From assembly GCF_001467615.1 (NCBI RefSeq), contig NZ_LNYA01000028.1:37988-101987 (forward strand): a DNA stretch of 64,000 bases. Direction: 5' to 3'. This DNA is from Legionella erythra (GTDB lineage Bacteria; Pseudomonadota; Gammaproteobacteria; Legionellales; Legionellaceae). Below are positions 27,849 through 37,599 of the stretch, one piece after another. A program made the position numbers and the translations under genes. The notes below the pieces were generated by a model that was given only the letters and a program-made list of their open reading frames with translations, made no database searches and had not been told where the DNA came from. Positions within the stretch are counted from its first letter, which is position 1, and the number at the start of each line of letters is the position of its first letter.

Positions 27849-29141
27849 TTGCAGGGCCTGTTCGTCAGCAGAGGCATCGGAGACAGCCGGCAGGTTGTCC
27901 GGTGCCTGCGATTGGAGCCAGCCTTTTCCTTCAACCAGCCGCGTGATCATGAGGCTGCTTGCGGTATTGGCGGTGACATTAAGCAGGGTGGCAATGGGGT
28001 CAATAATAATGCTGATGGCGGCGACAGCAATCAGCACGGAGGGTGGAAATCCATAAACCGTTAAAATCAGTAATTCGCCGAGCATGCCGCCGCTGGGTAT
28101 GGCGCCCATCACCGTGCCGACCAGGACGGAAACGCCGACAGCCAGCATCAGCACGGCAACGCTGTTAAAATCCATATGGAACAGGCCGAACAAAAAAGCA
28201 ATTTTGAAAAGCCCACCGATGACAGAGCCGTCTTTGTGGATGATGGTGCCTAAGGGAATGACTGTTTCCGCAATTTCCGACGGTACACGCATGGATTTGG
28301 CGGCATACAGGTTGGCCGGTATACTGGCTGCGCTGGAACAGGTGGCTAGAGCTGTGGTAGCTGGTAACAGAATATGTTTCCAGAAGAGACTAAGCCCTGC
28401 TTTTTTCGCGGCGAAAAAAGCATAGCCGCTTAATAAAAAAACAAAATAAATCAGGGCACAGGCATAATAAATGACAGCAATGCGAAGATAATTGCTCAGC
28501 AATTGCGGTCCCAATTCGCTCACAAGCCCAGCAAAATAGGCAAAAAAGCCAACCGGTGCGAATACCATGATCAAGGCAAAAACACGCATGAACACGTCTT
28601 CGCCGGCTTTAAGGACCGTGGTGAAAGCCTGATTTGAACGATGCGTCAAGGCAAGACCCACCAGAATGGAAAAGACAATCAATGCCAGCATGTGATGATG
28701 GGACAGCAACTGACTGAAATCAGGCACCGTAAACATCCCCACCAACTGTTCGCCAACAGGAATGGTTTCGCTACCCGCTTTTGTTGGCAAAGGTAAATAA
28801 ACCCCGGATGCAGGGGGAAAAATCTTGACCACCAGCAGAGCATAAAGGGCTGCAATGACGCCGGTAAACAGAAAAACCACGGTCATGCTACCCATGATTT
28901 TACCCAATTTGTTTAACGAGCCGGCTTTGGCGATAGCAGAAGACACACTGAAAAAAATAAGGGGCACAATGACTGTAAATATTAAATTTAAAAAGATAGC
29001 ACCCAGGGGCTTAAAGAGCTTGACCTGTTGCGGGAATAAATAGCCTGCCAGGCCGCCGCCCATAATCGATACGAGCAGCAAAAAGGGAAAGAGATAGGAT
29101 TGCAATGTTTTATTTTGCATGGCCACCGCGTTTGTTTCCAT
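27837..29141 (-). CDS. Dicarboxylate/amino acid:cation symporter (SDF family)
   Basis: A 434-residue inner-membrane carrier of the GltP/DctA family. About eight transmembrane helices can be drawn. The family signature elements are the serine-rich loop CSSAASIPANL near residue 275, PLGTIIHKDGSV near 300 and DPIATLLNVTANTASSL near 385, the last being the sodium/substrate binding DxxxTxxNV region. Transported substrate is probably glutamate, aspartate or a C4-dicarboxylate; sequence alone does not decide. A second in-frame ATG lies seven codons in. Confidence 0.9.
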   Translation of the reverse strand: METNAVAMQNKTLQSYLFPFLLLVSIMGGGLAGYLFPQQVKLFKPLGAIFLNLIFTVIVPLIFFSVSSAIAKAGSLNKLGKIMGSMTVVFLFTGVIAALYALLVVKIFPPASGVYLPLPTKAGSETIPVGEQLVGMFTVPDFSQLLSHHHMLALIVFSILVGLALTHRSNQAFTTVLKAGEDVFMRVFALIMVFAPVGFFAYFAGLVSELGPQLLSNYLRIAVIYYACALIYFVFLLSGYAFFAAKKAGLSLFWKHILLPATTALATCSSAASIPANLYAAKSMRVPSEIAETVIPLGTIIHKDGSVIGGLFKIAFLFGLFHMDFNSVAVLMLAVGVSVLVGTVMGAIPSGGMLGELLILTVYGFPPSVLIAVAAISIIIDPIATLLNVTANTASSLMITRLVEGKGWLQSQAPDNLPAVSDASADEQALQSFR

Positions 29142-29199
29142 TTAGAATGGGTTGATATATAAGCAAAACAAGACCTGATAAAAGCAAGGGCTGATAAAA

Positions 29200-29886
29200 A
29201 TGACGTTTCCCTACCGTGTGATTGATTTAACCCACACCATCACCCCAACCAGTCCAACCTGGGAGGGGGCTGCGGGGGTTAAACAGGACGTTCTGCTCGA
29301 TTATGGGCAATGTACTACAGAAACCCCGTTTTGTGTACAACAATTTACCCTTGCGGCGGGTGTAGGTACCCACATCGATGCGCCGGCTCATTGTGTTCCT
29401 AAGGGTCTTACGGTGGATAAGTTGCCCTTGAGTGATTTGCTTGTGCCCTGCGTGATGATTGATGTGTCTGCCAAAGCCCATGAACGTTATCGCATCAGTC
29501 CGGAGGATCTCGACGATTTTGAACGACAGCATGGGGCTATCCCTCCCCGCAGTTTCGTGGTCTTTTATACCGGCTGGGCCCGATTTTGGTCAGAGCCGGA
29601 AAAATACCGTAATAACCTGGTTTTTCCCTGTGTGGCAAAAGAAACAGCGGAATTATTGATTAAAAGGGATATTGCAGGCCTTGGCATCGATACCCTGTCG
29701 CCGGACAGGCCGGATGGCGGCTACCCGGTCCATCAACTGGTCCTTGGCGCTCAGCGATACCTGGTTGAAAACGTTGCCCATGCGGACAGGCTTCCTGCCA
29801 CAGGCAGTTTCGCGCTTATTCTTCCCACAAACATTCAGGGTGCGACGGGGGCGTGGGTGCGCCTTCTGGCCTTGGTGAATCCTTAA
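29200..29886 (+). CDS. Cyclase family protein (kynurenine formamidase-like)
   Basis: A 228-residue metal-dependent hydrolase of the PF04199 cyclase family. The signature is HIDAPAHC near residue 58 (HxDxPxH, metal ligands), with IDLTHTI at the start, FYTGW near residue 120 and GIDTLSPD near 165. Relatives include bacterial arylformamidase KynB and isatin hydrolase, and many have unknown substrates. No kynurenine genes are adjacent. It ends one base before the stop of the convergent giant gene, leaving no room for a separate terminator. Confidence 0.85.
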   Translation: MTFPYRVIDLTHTITPTSPTWEGAAGVKQDVLLDYGQCTTETPFCVQQFTLAAGVGTHIDAPAHCVPKGLTVDKLPLSDLLVPCVMIDVSAKAHERYRISPEDLDDFERQHGAIPPRSFVVFYTGWARFWSEPEKYRNNLVFPCVAKETAELLIKRDIAGLGIDTLSPDRPDGGYPVHQLVLGAQRYLVENVAHADRLPATGSFALILPTNIQGATGAWVRLLALVNP

Positions 29887-29887
29887 C

Positions 29888-32800
29888 CTAGTAAACCATT
29901 TCTTCGCGTAATGCGGGTTGAAACGGTTCCACTTTGAAATCCGCGGCGGGATAGAAAAGTAATTTCCCCAGATCCATCACCGGCGGTAATTCAACCGATT
30001 TGGGTTGGGGTTGTTTTGCGACAAAAACCTCGTAGCGTTGCTTTAAGTTTTTTAATTTTTGATGCATGTCTAACTGTGCTTCGATGAAGCTGCCATTTAA
30101 TTCAGGTGTCGTAATCGTTTTGGGTATGCTGACGGGTGTGTCATACCGGCTTTCTTTGTCGCAAAACACCACGGCCGCTGACGGGGTTTTACTACCGGTA
30201 ATGCCGTAGTGCCACCAGCGTTTAATCAGTTGCCAGAATTTAAAATACCAGGTTCCCACATGCGGGCTTAACTCCGCCTCCACCACAGCTTCGAGATGGA
30301 TTTTTTCTATTTTGGGGTTTGGTTTCTTGTCTTTGCAGTTGGCTTTATACAATTGACACGCATGCCTGACCAGATCATATTTTTTTTGTTGGCCGAAATG
30401 TTCAATCAAAGCCAACTGGCTTTGTTCAGGCGTATAGGATTTACGCTTGAGATGGTTTTGGGCATGGTAGACGGCCATCTGACTAAACAGGGTATAATCC
30501 ATTCTTGCGGGTTTGGTGGTGAAACTGGTTTCAAGTGCTTGAAAAATACAGGGACTGACGTTACGGGCCGGCAGCTTCAGCATCACTTCGGAAAGCGGTA
30601 GTAAATCAGCATGGGCCGTTTTGCAATAATCGTTAAGCAACGTCTTTAAAGGCAATACGTCGCCTGAATAGTTGGCAAGGTAAGCACTGATTAAAGGCAT
30701 TTTCAAGGCATCGGTCATCGCCCAGCTTTGTTTATTGATTTCTTTCCAATCAATAATGGCTTTATTGGCTTTTAATTCACGAATTGTTTTTTTTGTTTGC
30801 GGGGCGTCACCGTTAAACCAACTGGCCAGCGTATCGGTCACGTCCTGCAGCTTCTCTTTGAGCGAGGACGGTAAAAAATTGCGGGCTGCGATGGCGTTTA
30901 AGGTGCTCCGTTCAAAATGCAGGCCGGCCAATTTACTGTCAAATTGATTCTGATGATAAAACAGCGCCGTATTGCCGCAATTTGCGGTACGGAATAGCAG
31001 TTCGCTTAATAATTTTTTTCCCGCTTTTTTATCTTTATCCTGCGCACTGTCGATACCGAAATGCCGTTTAACAAAGAGGCTGTAGGCACTTAATTCATCG
31101 TTTGTCCAATGATTCGGGCTATAGCGCAATTCAACCCGTTGAAAAAAGGCCGCGCGCTGACGATGAAGGATGAGAAGCAGTAAACGGTATTGATAGCTGG
31201 TTGAAAGCTCACTGATTTTTAATTGATTCACCGCCGATACACTGGCTGTGCAATGCGCTCGCTGGAAGAAAGCTGTTAATGCCGAGAGGGTGTTGTCAAT
31301 GGTATCGAGGGGTGAGTTCATGTCGGCATTGAGGAAAGCCTGCCAAATGATTTTGGCGACATTTTCTTTTGCCAACAAGGTCGCCATCATGGCATCCCAT
31401 TGCTTATCGAGCGCTAGGTTTTTCTGCCTTTTGTCCTGAAGGTGCGTTAGCGCGCGCACAAGCATGTCGTGTTGATTGTGCGTTTTCGCATAGTCCGCGA
31501 AAGCCTGCAAACCTTGTGCAAAATAAGGCTTGGAATAATGTTTTTCCAGAAAATCAGCCATAATATCGACCGGATTGTGCTTGTCCAGGTAGGCTGTAAA
31601 GGCTTTTGAATCCTTGCTGAATAGCTGCTCGCGTATGCCTTCCTGCTCAAGGATAGTCTGAAACAGGGTATGGCTGTTTTGGCTTAAAGGCATGTCTGCA
31701 AGCAGTTTAAACGAGGCTCTGGGGCGATGTTCAAGGACCAATAACTCAAAAAAAGCGAGTGGCAGGGGTTTATTGGTTTTAGTGGCATAAGTCTCTACCT
31801 GCTGTTTTATCCAGATCAGTTTTTCCGGGTCGCTTTCCTGATAAAGACGGGCCAGTGACTCTTCATTAATGGCATCGGCCAGTAACAAGGTCATGGTGGC
31901 TGCCCCGGCCGATAATTGGTCCACAGGGACTTTGGCCAAGAGCAGCGCGCTGGTTTCTTTCTGAAACAGATTAATCCGTTTGACTTCACCCGAGGGCAGG
32001 AGGAAGCCAAGCGTGTAGCGGTTGTGGTCATAAAATTGCGTACCGGGGCTGTAGCCGCGTAGCCCAATTAAAGGTTTGGGTATATCGTCTACAAAGGTCA
32101 TGGCCTGATTGGCTTCATTAATGAAGCCGATTTCTTTCCCGGCTACATCATAAAGTAGAACGGATTGCTTGCGGGCTAACTCGCTTTGCTCAAAATTTTT
32201 ATGGGGTAAATATTTTTGAAGCCAGCCAAGAAACGTATTCTGGGCCACCGCCAGATCACCCTTGCTGGCTGTGCTTTGTTCAAAAACAAAGTCAGCTACT
32301 TTAAATAGCCAGTCAGATCGCAGGCTGCTTAAACTGGTATTGTAATGAGAATAAAGCACGTTGAGTGCCGCATTCGCCGTGGAAGGGTTTTTTTCGCGCA
32401 AGATAAAACAGGAGTCCTCCAATTGCATAAGCAGGGCGCGAATGCTGTCATCCGCACGAAATTGCAGAAGACGTTGACGTTTTTCCAATAATCGGGCACG
32501 AAGGCCGGCGTTGGTCGCCATTTGCTCGTCCACTTCGACAAGCTTGGTGGCGTGGTGCTTAAAAAATGACATCTTGTCCTTGATATGGGCATTCAGTTGT
32601 TCAAACTCGGCCTGCTTTAAGGTTAGCGATAAAAAACGATAGCGTTCCAGCAGGGAACGGAGTGCCTCTGGCGTGCTCGCGGCCACAAACCGTGGTGAGG
32701 TGAGCAGGCGTTGGATCCAAATGCCGTTGAATGTGCATTCGCCAAGGGTTGTTCCTTCTTCCTTTAAAACGTGCCTGGCCATTTGGATAAGCTGCTCATC

Positions 32801-35800
32801 GCCCAATAAACCCAGGTCCTGAGACCCCAGATTTTTTTTAATGATTTCCAGATGAGCTTCCGATTGTGATGCACATTCGCAGAGCAAGGTCATCACACTG
32901 CGGCTCGCCTGTTTTACTGCCGTATTGTCGCTGTTTAGGCGTTCAAGACAATGCCTGGTCAGCGTCGTGATAACGGGCGACGGCAGTTGATTTATCATGT
33001 CGGTAATAACCAGCATGGGATGTTGGTTAAGTAGTGCATTCAGGGCGGAGATAAAGTCCTTCATGTCCTCTTCGGGCGATGATTTATCCAGTGAACTGGC
33101 AGCTGCGGAGATAAAAATGGCTAAGGTTTCAGCATCAAGCGATACACCTTGTTCGGTTATGAGTTGATTTAAACGGTTTAATTCTGAAACCGGTCGTGCT
33201 TTAAAATCAAAACCACTGATTAATGCCTTGCAGGACAAGGCCTTGGCGGCCTGCTTTTCAAGGAAGTCCAGCGCGTCTTTAAGCCAGAGATCAATCGAGA
33301 CTAAAGGATTGCTTGTTCCAGGGGCGTCTTCATGTTTAAGCGGTAACTCAAGGAGCTTGGTTTCAATAACATAATCCAAAATCAACACCAGGTCGCGCTG
33401 GTGGCATAAGGCGCAATAATCTTTAAACTGCTCCAGGGAGGACGCGGGGATTTTTTCAAGGCATTTCAGCAAGGCTTCCATACCAAAAAGCAGGGTATTG
33501 TTAAGCAAGGTGTTTAAGACCTGAAAAACCGGCAGGGCGCCCTGATGCAACGACAGGAAATGGTTTAGCTGGTGCTGGATGGGTTCCCAGGCTTTTGGTG
33601 TTATCCGTTCACACAAGGTCTGAATTTGCCCATGCATTGTGTCCTTATTGCTCATATCGCGGCGCATGAAGTACCAGTAAAACAGCGAGGGGAGCTGTTG
33701 TTCAATATGGGCGTTATTCAATAATCCGGTAATGACTGCTTCGCGAAACGGAGAGAGGAACGCCGCTTGCTCCGGCGGAGTCTGGGTCTTGGTCACAAGT
33801 AAACGTTCCTCGGCATCAATGTGCTTCGCCAGGGTGCGGATGTGGGTGATGACTTCGCTAAAATCAGCGATTGGCCAAGGTGAATGCTTTAATAATTCAG
33901 GACCTTGGGTACCCAGTGCAGAAAACCTGTCGCTGGTTGTTTTTAACAGGGATTTAAGCTCAGAGTCAAAAACTGGGGCTGGGCCCATGGATAGCCCTTT
34001 AGCGGACAAGGTGTTGCACAACGCATTTAATTGATGCTTAAACTCACCAGGCGCGGACTCAGGCGGCAGGGATTGCTGCAATGCATTCAGTTGCTCTGTA
34101 AAAGGGATAAGGCCCAAGCGCTGCTTTTGATTATGCACCCGAATGAGGGTCTCATAAAATCCAGCGTAGTTCGTCTGGACAAAAGCCTCATCACGCAGGG
34201 TGGCGGCTTGTTCGAGCGTGGGTTGTAAATTCAAAAGCAGGGCTGATGTTTCTTTGGGTGTTGCGATGGAAAACAGCACGGCATAAATCGCCTGATTTTC
34301 AGCCTGTAAAACATTTTGCGGCGCTTGAGCCTGCTCAAGGATCATTTCTCTGAACAGGCTTTGTGGCAGAAGGACCGTATCGGGTTTGAGCTGTTTGAAG
34401 GCGCTTTTAACAATCGGAATTAAGCTGTCGCCTGCCTGCTCCCGAATGAATGGTTTAAGCTTGGGATGCGCTGTAAGATTAAGCAACAACACAATTTCCC
34501 TCGGGTTCATTGGCGATTTGTTTTGCCTGATTAAAGCCAGCTCTTCCCCTAATTGCTTATAGAGCTCAGCGACCTGTTGCTCGTTGGCCGCCGGCCTGTT
34601 CAGGTGTTTTTGCAGGGCGAGTAAGAGGACTACGGGGTTGCGCTTTTTTTTGATGCAATCATGTAATTGGGGCGCCGATACCAGCTCACTTAAGGTTAGC
34701 AGCCATTGAGGCGGCAAGTGTACCATCGGGGCATGCAGCAAATAGTAGCCTGCTAAATTGACATGCAGATTTTGCTCGCCGCTTAGCTGCTTAAGTGTTT
34801 CCAGGAAAAATGCGTGTTCTTTAAGCGGCAAGGTGGAGAAAACAGCTGGCTGAATCAGGCCGCGAAATAAAACGGCAGCCCATTGTCTTTTTTGTCGCTC
34901 ATCAAGGTGAAGCTGTTCCATGCACCGCCTTTGCGCCGCAGGAGGCAGGGTAAAGAACAGGGCAATCAGTTGAAGCTGCAGGCTATTGGCGATGACATGA
35001 TTGGGTTGTGCATCGAGCTGTCGCAAGGCATTTTCAATAAATCGCCTGACTGCCAGTGTCAGTGTCTCCCCGTTTGTGGATGAAAAAAGCTTGCCGGTCA
35101 ATAAAAGGAAGTAAAGAAAAGTATCTTTGGCCTTAAAGCAATAGTCGGTAAGGGCATCCTGGAGAGAGGTTGGTTTAATCTGTTCAAAAGCCGCCTGCAG
35201 GGTTGCGTAGGTTAGGGTAGGGTGTTTTATATCAGCCAGTTCGAATGCCCAGGCTTTGGCTATATTGGCATCTGGGTTGATTACAAAGTTGGCCAGTGTC
35301 TCCCTGTCGTCTTTCTCCCGTGCCTGATGAATCTGTAACAGGTAGACTAAGTCCTGATGTTGCTTTTCTTTGGCTAAATCGAGCAGTGTTTGGGAGCCCA
35401 GGTAGGTTTTATGGTCCCATGCGGTATCCTGCTTGAGGTAATAAGCGACAGCGGCGGTATTACGCTGAAGCACTGCATGATGCAGCGGCGAATGGGTTTG
35501 CTGAAGGGAGGTTGCATTCAATAAGGGCTTTAAGGCTTGTCTTTTTTGAATGAAATCAATCAGCTGACAGGCAATGTCGGGATAATCTTTTCGCGAAAAG
35601 GCAATGGATAACGGCGTTTCATGCTGCTCGAAAGAAGCCTGGGCGGTTAATAGTGATATCAACTCGTTATCCGGCAATTTTTCGAGAATGCTTAGGAGTC
35701 TGGCGACGATTAGCCCGGATTGGGTTGCGAACACCCGGTGCAGCAGATTGAATTGGCCGCTGATTCCGGTGGTTAATTTCATGATCCCGTCTTTGTCATA

Positions 35801-36493
35801 GACTTCAAGCATGGATAAAACCAGCAAAGCCTGGCTTTCAGTCAACGGCAGTTTAAACAAGTCAATCAAGGCCGTATAGGCACGGGAAGGAAAGGGGTCG
35901 GTTTGAAATAAATCAAACAATTTACTTTTTTTATCGTCCTCCTGCGAGTAACGGTGCAGGATGAATAACAAATCATCCAGGCTCTCCATGTCGTCAGGAT
36001 TTATTAACTCCATAAAGACGCTGAAATAACGGCTGAAATAGGCTTTGCCAAACAAGAGGGCAACCACGGCATCCATGGGCAGGGATTTAATGGCTGCCAG
36101 TATTTTTTTTCGTGTGACGGGCGGGGCATAATGCATGAGCGTGTGCATGACCCGTTCATTCAGGGAGTCATTGGCGGGGTGAGTGCAAAAAGCAGACAAC
36201 AAGTCCACCATGTCCTTGCTTTCCATGCCAAGAAGCATGTCAGCAGCCTGGTTACAGACTTCTTCTGGTGCATACGCAAAAATCATGCTCAAGGCATTTT
36301 GATAGCTTAATTCCTTATCGAGAAGAGCGGCACGCCCCTGAAGGCCCAGTTTGCGCGACTGCGGGTAGATTTTACAGAACAACTCAGCCTGGGTTTCGGC
36401 CTTGTCGTTGACGTGTTTGAGAAGAAAGGATTCAAGCGCCTTATTACTTACCTGCTTGATTTTACCGGCAAAAATTTCAGCGAGTTTACCCAT
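29888..36493 (-). CDS. Giant unknown protein, 2201 residues, ankyrin-like segment
   Basis: Not recognised. The product is predicted to be soluble and almost entirely alpha-helical (solenoid-like), rich in Leu, Ala, Gln and Lys. Three ankyrin-like repeats lie at about residues 285-392 (TPLSIAF, SPLHHAVLQ and QTLLDLA blocks). A short hydrophobic aromatic stretch, YFKFWQLIKRWWHYGITG, is near residue 2080. There is no signal peptide and no enzyme motif I can name. The reading frame is intact over 6.6 kb, so it is under selection. AAGGA lies six bases before the ATG and a promoter candidate about 30 bases ahead. Size, cytosolic helical build and location suggest a Legionella effector or an intracellular scaffold; this is inference. 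Confidence 0.85.
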   Translation of the reverse strand: MGKLAEIFAGKIKQVSNKALESFLLKHVNDKAETQAELFCKIYPQSRKLGLQGRAALLDKELSYQNALSMIFAYAPEEVCNQAADMLLGMESKDMVDLLSAFCTHPANDSLNERVMHTLMHYAPPVTRKKILAAIKSLPMDAVVALLFGKAYFSRYFSVFMELINPDDMESLDDLLFILHRYSQEDDKKSKLFDLFQTDPFPSRAYTALIDLFKLPLTESQALLVLSMLEVYDKDGIMKLTTGISGQFNLLHRVFATQSGLIVARLLSILEKLPDNELISLLTAQASFEQHETPLSIAFSRKDYPDIACQLIDFIQKRQALKPLLNATSLQQTHSPLHHAVLQRNTAAVAYYLKQDTAWDHKTYLGSQTLLDLAKEKQHQDLVYLLQIHQAREKDDRETLANFVINPDANIAKAWAFELADIKHPTLTYATLQAAFEQIKPTSLQDALTDYCFKAKDTFLYFLLLTGKLFSSTNGETLTLAVRRFIENALRQLDAQPNHVIANSLQLQLIALFFTLPPAAQRRCMEQLHLDERQKRQWAAVLFRGLIQPAVFSTLPLKEHAFFLETLKQLSGEQNLHVNLAGYYLLHAPMVHLPPQWLLTLSELVSAPQLHDCIKKKRNPVVLLLALQKHLNRPAANEQQVAELYKQLGEELALIRQNKSPMNPREIVLLLNLTAHPKLKPFIREQAGDSLIPIVKSAFKQLKPDTVLLPQSLFREMILEQAQAPQNVLQAENQAIYAVLFSIATPKETSALLLNLQPTLEQAATLRDEAFVQTNYAGFYETLIRVHNQKQRLGLIPFTEQLNALQQSLPPESAPGEFKHQLNALCNTLSAKGLSMGPAPVFDSELKSLLKTTSDRFSALGTQGPELLKHSPWPIADFSEVITHIRTLAKHIDAEERLLVTKTQTPPEQAAFLSPFREAVITGLLNNAHIEQQLPSLFYWYFMRRDMSNKDTMHGQIQTLCERITPKAWEPIQHQLNHFLSLHQGALPVFQVLNTLLNNTLLFGMEALLKCLEKIPASSLEQFKDYCALCHQRDLVLILDYVIETKLLELPLKHEDAPGTSNPLVSIDLWLKDALDFLEKQAAKALSCKALISGFDFKARPVSELNRLNQLITEQGVSLDAETLAIFISAAASSLDKSSPEEDMKDFISALNALLNQHPMLVITDMINQLPSPVITTLTRHCLERLNSDNTAVKQASRSVMTLLCECASQSEAHLEIIKKNLGSQDLGLLGDEQLIQMARHVLKEEGTTLGECTFNGIWIQRLLTSPRFVAASTPEALRSLLERYRFLSLTLKQAEFEQLNAHIKDKMSFFKHHATKLVEVDEQMATNAGLRARLLEKRQRLLQFRADDSIRALLMQLEDSCFILREKNPSTANAALNVLYSHYNTSLSSLRSDWLFKVADFVFEQSTASKGDLAVAQNTFLGWLQKYLPHKNFEQSELARKQSVLLYDVAGKEIGFINEANQAMTFVDDIPKPLIGLRGYSPGTQFYDHNRYTLGFLLPSGEVKRINLFQKETSALLLAKVPVDQLSAGAATMTLLLADAINEESLARLYQESDPEKLIWIKQQVETYATKTNKPLPLAFFELLVLEHRPRASFKLLADMPLSQNSHTLFQTILEQEGIREQLFSKDSKAFTAYLDKHNPVDIMADFLEKHYSKPYFAQGLQAFADYAKTHNQHDMLVRALTHLQDKRQKNLALDKQWDAMMATLLAKENVAKIIWQAFLNADMNSPLDTIDNTLSALTAFFQRAHCTASVSAVNQLKISELSTSYQYRLLLLILHRQRAAFFQRVELRYSPNHWTNDELSAYSLFVKRHFGIDSAQDKDKKAGKKLLSELLFRTANCGNTALFYHQNQFDSKLAGLHFERSTLNAIAARNFLPSSLKEKLQDVTDTLASWFNGDAPQTKKTIRELKANKAIIDWKEINKQSWAMTDALKMPLISAYLANYSGDVLPLKTLLNDYCKTAHADLLPLSEVMLKLPARNVSPCIFQALETSFTTKPARMDYTLFSQMAVYHAQNHLKRKSYTPEQSQLALIEHFGQQKKYDLVRHACQLYKANCKDKKPNPKIEKIHLEAVVEAELSPHVGTWYFKFWQLIKRWWHYGITGSKTPSAAVVFCDKESRYDTPVSIPKTITTPELNGSFIEAQLDMHQKLKNLKQRYEVFVAKQPQPKSVELPPVMDLGKLLFYPAADFKVEPFQPALREEMVY

Positions 36494-36521
36494 TTAACAT
36501 CCTTATTCACATCCTGTGTTG

Positions 36522-36549
36522 ATTCTATTTTTCACGACAAGATAAACAA
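36522..36549 (-). promoter_or_regulatory. Candidate promoter of the giant gene
   Basis: Minus strand TTGTTT (36549-36544), 16 bases, TAGAAT (36527-36522). The -10 box ends 28 bases before the ATG at 36493. Spacing and matches are fair. Confidence 0.45.
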
Positions 36550-36604
36550 AAGCCCATTTTAACTGAAAGTCTTCCAGCAATCCAAGTCTCTTCTGTTAAG
36601 AATT

Positions 36605-37465
36605 TTAAGTACATTGTAAGCGACCAAGCGATTCATTGCCGAATGTTGCAGTTTCAGGCGAAACACCCCTTGCCGTTTGGGGGTGTAACTGCACGTATAG
36701 CGGTTCGAGTTGATTTTCTGACTGCTGACTATTCGACAAAGACAAGGTGTTTGTCTCATCCTGGTTTAAAGCCTGGGCATAGCCCGGTTCACAACCTAAC
36801 TCATTGATAATGACCGTGTGACTTTCATTCCAGGTATCGGGAGGGTGCTCAACCCAGGTAAATTCCACCCAGTCGTGAAGAGCGGCTAAATTAATCAGAA
36901 GGCAGAGAATGGTGGCGGTAATTAACGTCGCAAACGCTGCGGGAGGAAAACAAAAAACCAGGGTAGTCGCCAGAGCAGTTACCAGGCTGGCTGAGGTCAT
37001 TAACAGCGCGTAGCGTATGTACACTGCCTGGCGTTTGGAGGAGTACTCCTCATCATAGACGGGTGGGTGGCACATTTTATGGTATTCTGCAACGCACCAT
37101 AAAATGTTGCTGACCAGAAAGAGCCATGCTGCCGGGATGAGAGCAGGCGGAAAGGCAATCGCTGCGAGACACGTCAGGATGGCTAAGGTGCCCAGGACCG
37201 CAGCAACCTTGTGCTGGCTTTTAAACTGAACAGTGCCATACCATGAGTTAATGTGGGAGGGCTGGTCGGGATAACGTTCACAGGCGGCGAGCCAGAGTGA
37301 ATACGCGGTGAGGTAACAAAGCAGCGACAACAGATTGAAAATCGCCGATACGAAAACCAGAGGGATACTTTGCAGCTTGGAAAAAACAAAACCCATGAGA
37401 AAAAATAGACCACTGGCTTTATCCAGGCGTTTAGCATGGCGGAGCTTTTTGGTTGTTGTTGTCAT
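36605..37465 (-). CDS. Unknown multi-pass membrane protein
   Basis: A 286-residue protein I do not recognise. A basic N-terminus (TTTTKKLRHAKRLDK) is followed by six or so hydrophobic segments at about residues 18-36, 38-58, 85-105, 110-128, 150-172 and 177-197. It ends in a polar cytosolic or lumenal tail of about 80 residues rich in Ser, Asn, Gln and Glu. No transporter motif is visible. No good Shine-Dalgarno precedes the ATG. It is upstream of and co-directional with the giant gene (111-base gap, which holds a promoter), so they may act together. Multi-pass proteins with polar tails are common among Legionella effectors that enter host membranes. Confidence 0.65.
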   Translation of the reverse strand: MTTTTKKLRHAKRLDKASGLFFLMGFVFSKLQSIPLVFVSAIFNLLSLLCYLTAYSLWLAACERYPDQPSHINSWYGTVQFKSQHKVAAVLGTLAILTCLAAIAFPPALIPAAWLFLVSNILWCVAEYHKMCHPPVYDEEYSSKRQAVYIRYALLMTSASLVTALATTLVFCFPPAAFATLITATILCLLINLAALHDWVEFTWVEHPPDTWNESHTVIINELGCEPGYAQALNQDETNTLSLSNSQQSENQLEPLYVQLHPQTARGVSPETATFGNESLGRLQCT

Positions 37466-37599
37466 TGGTTTTATTGATGGGCATAAATGAATTAAGTTAG
37501 CACAGTGACATTAGTATAGAAAGTGTTAATTTAATGTTTTAGATGCTAAAAATTTGCTAACGAAGGGGCAAATTATTGCCGTGTCTGTGCGTGTGGTGA

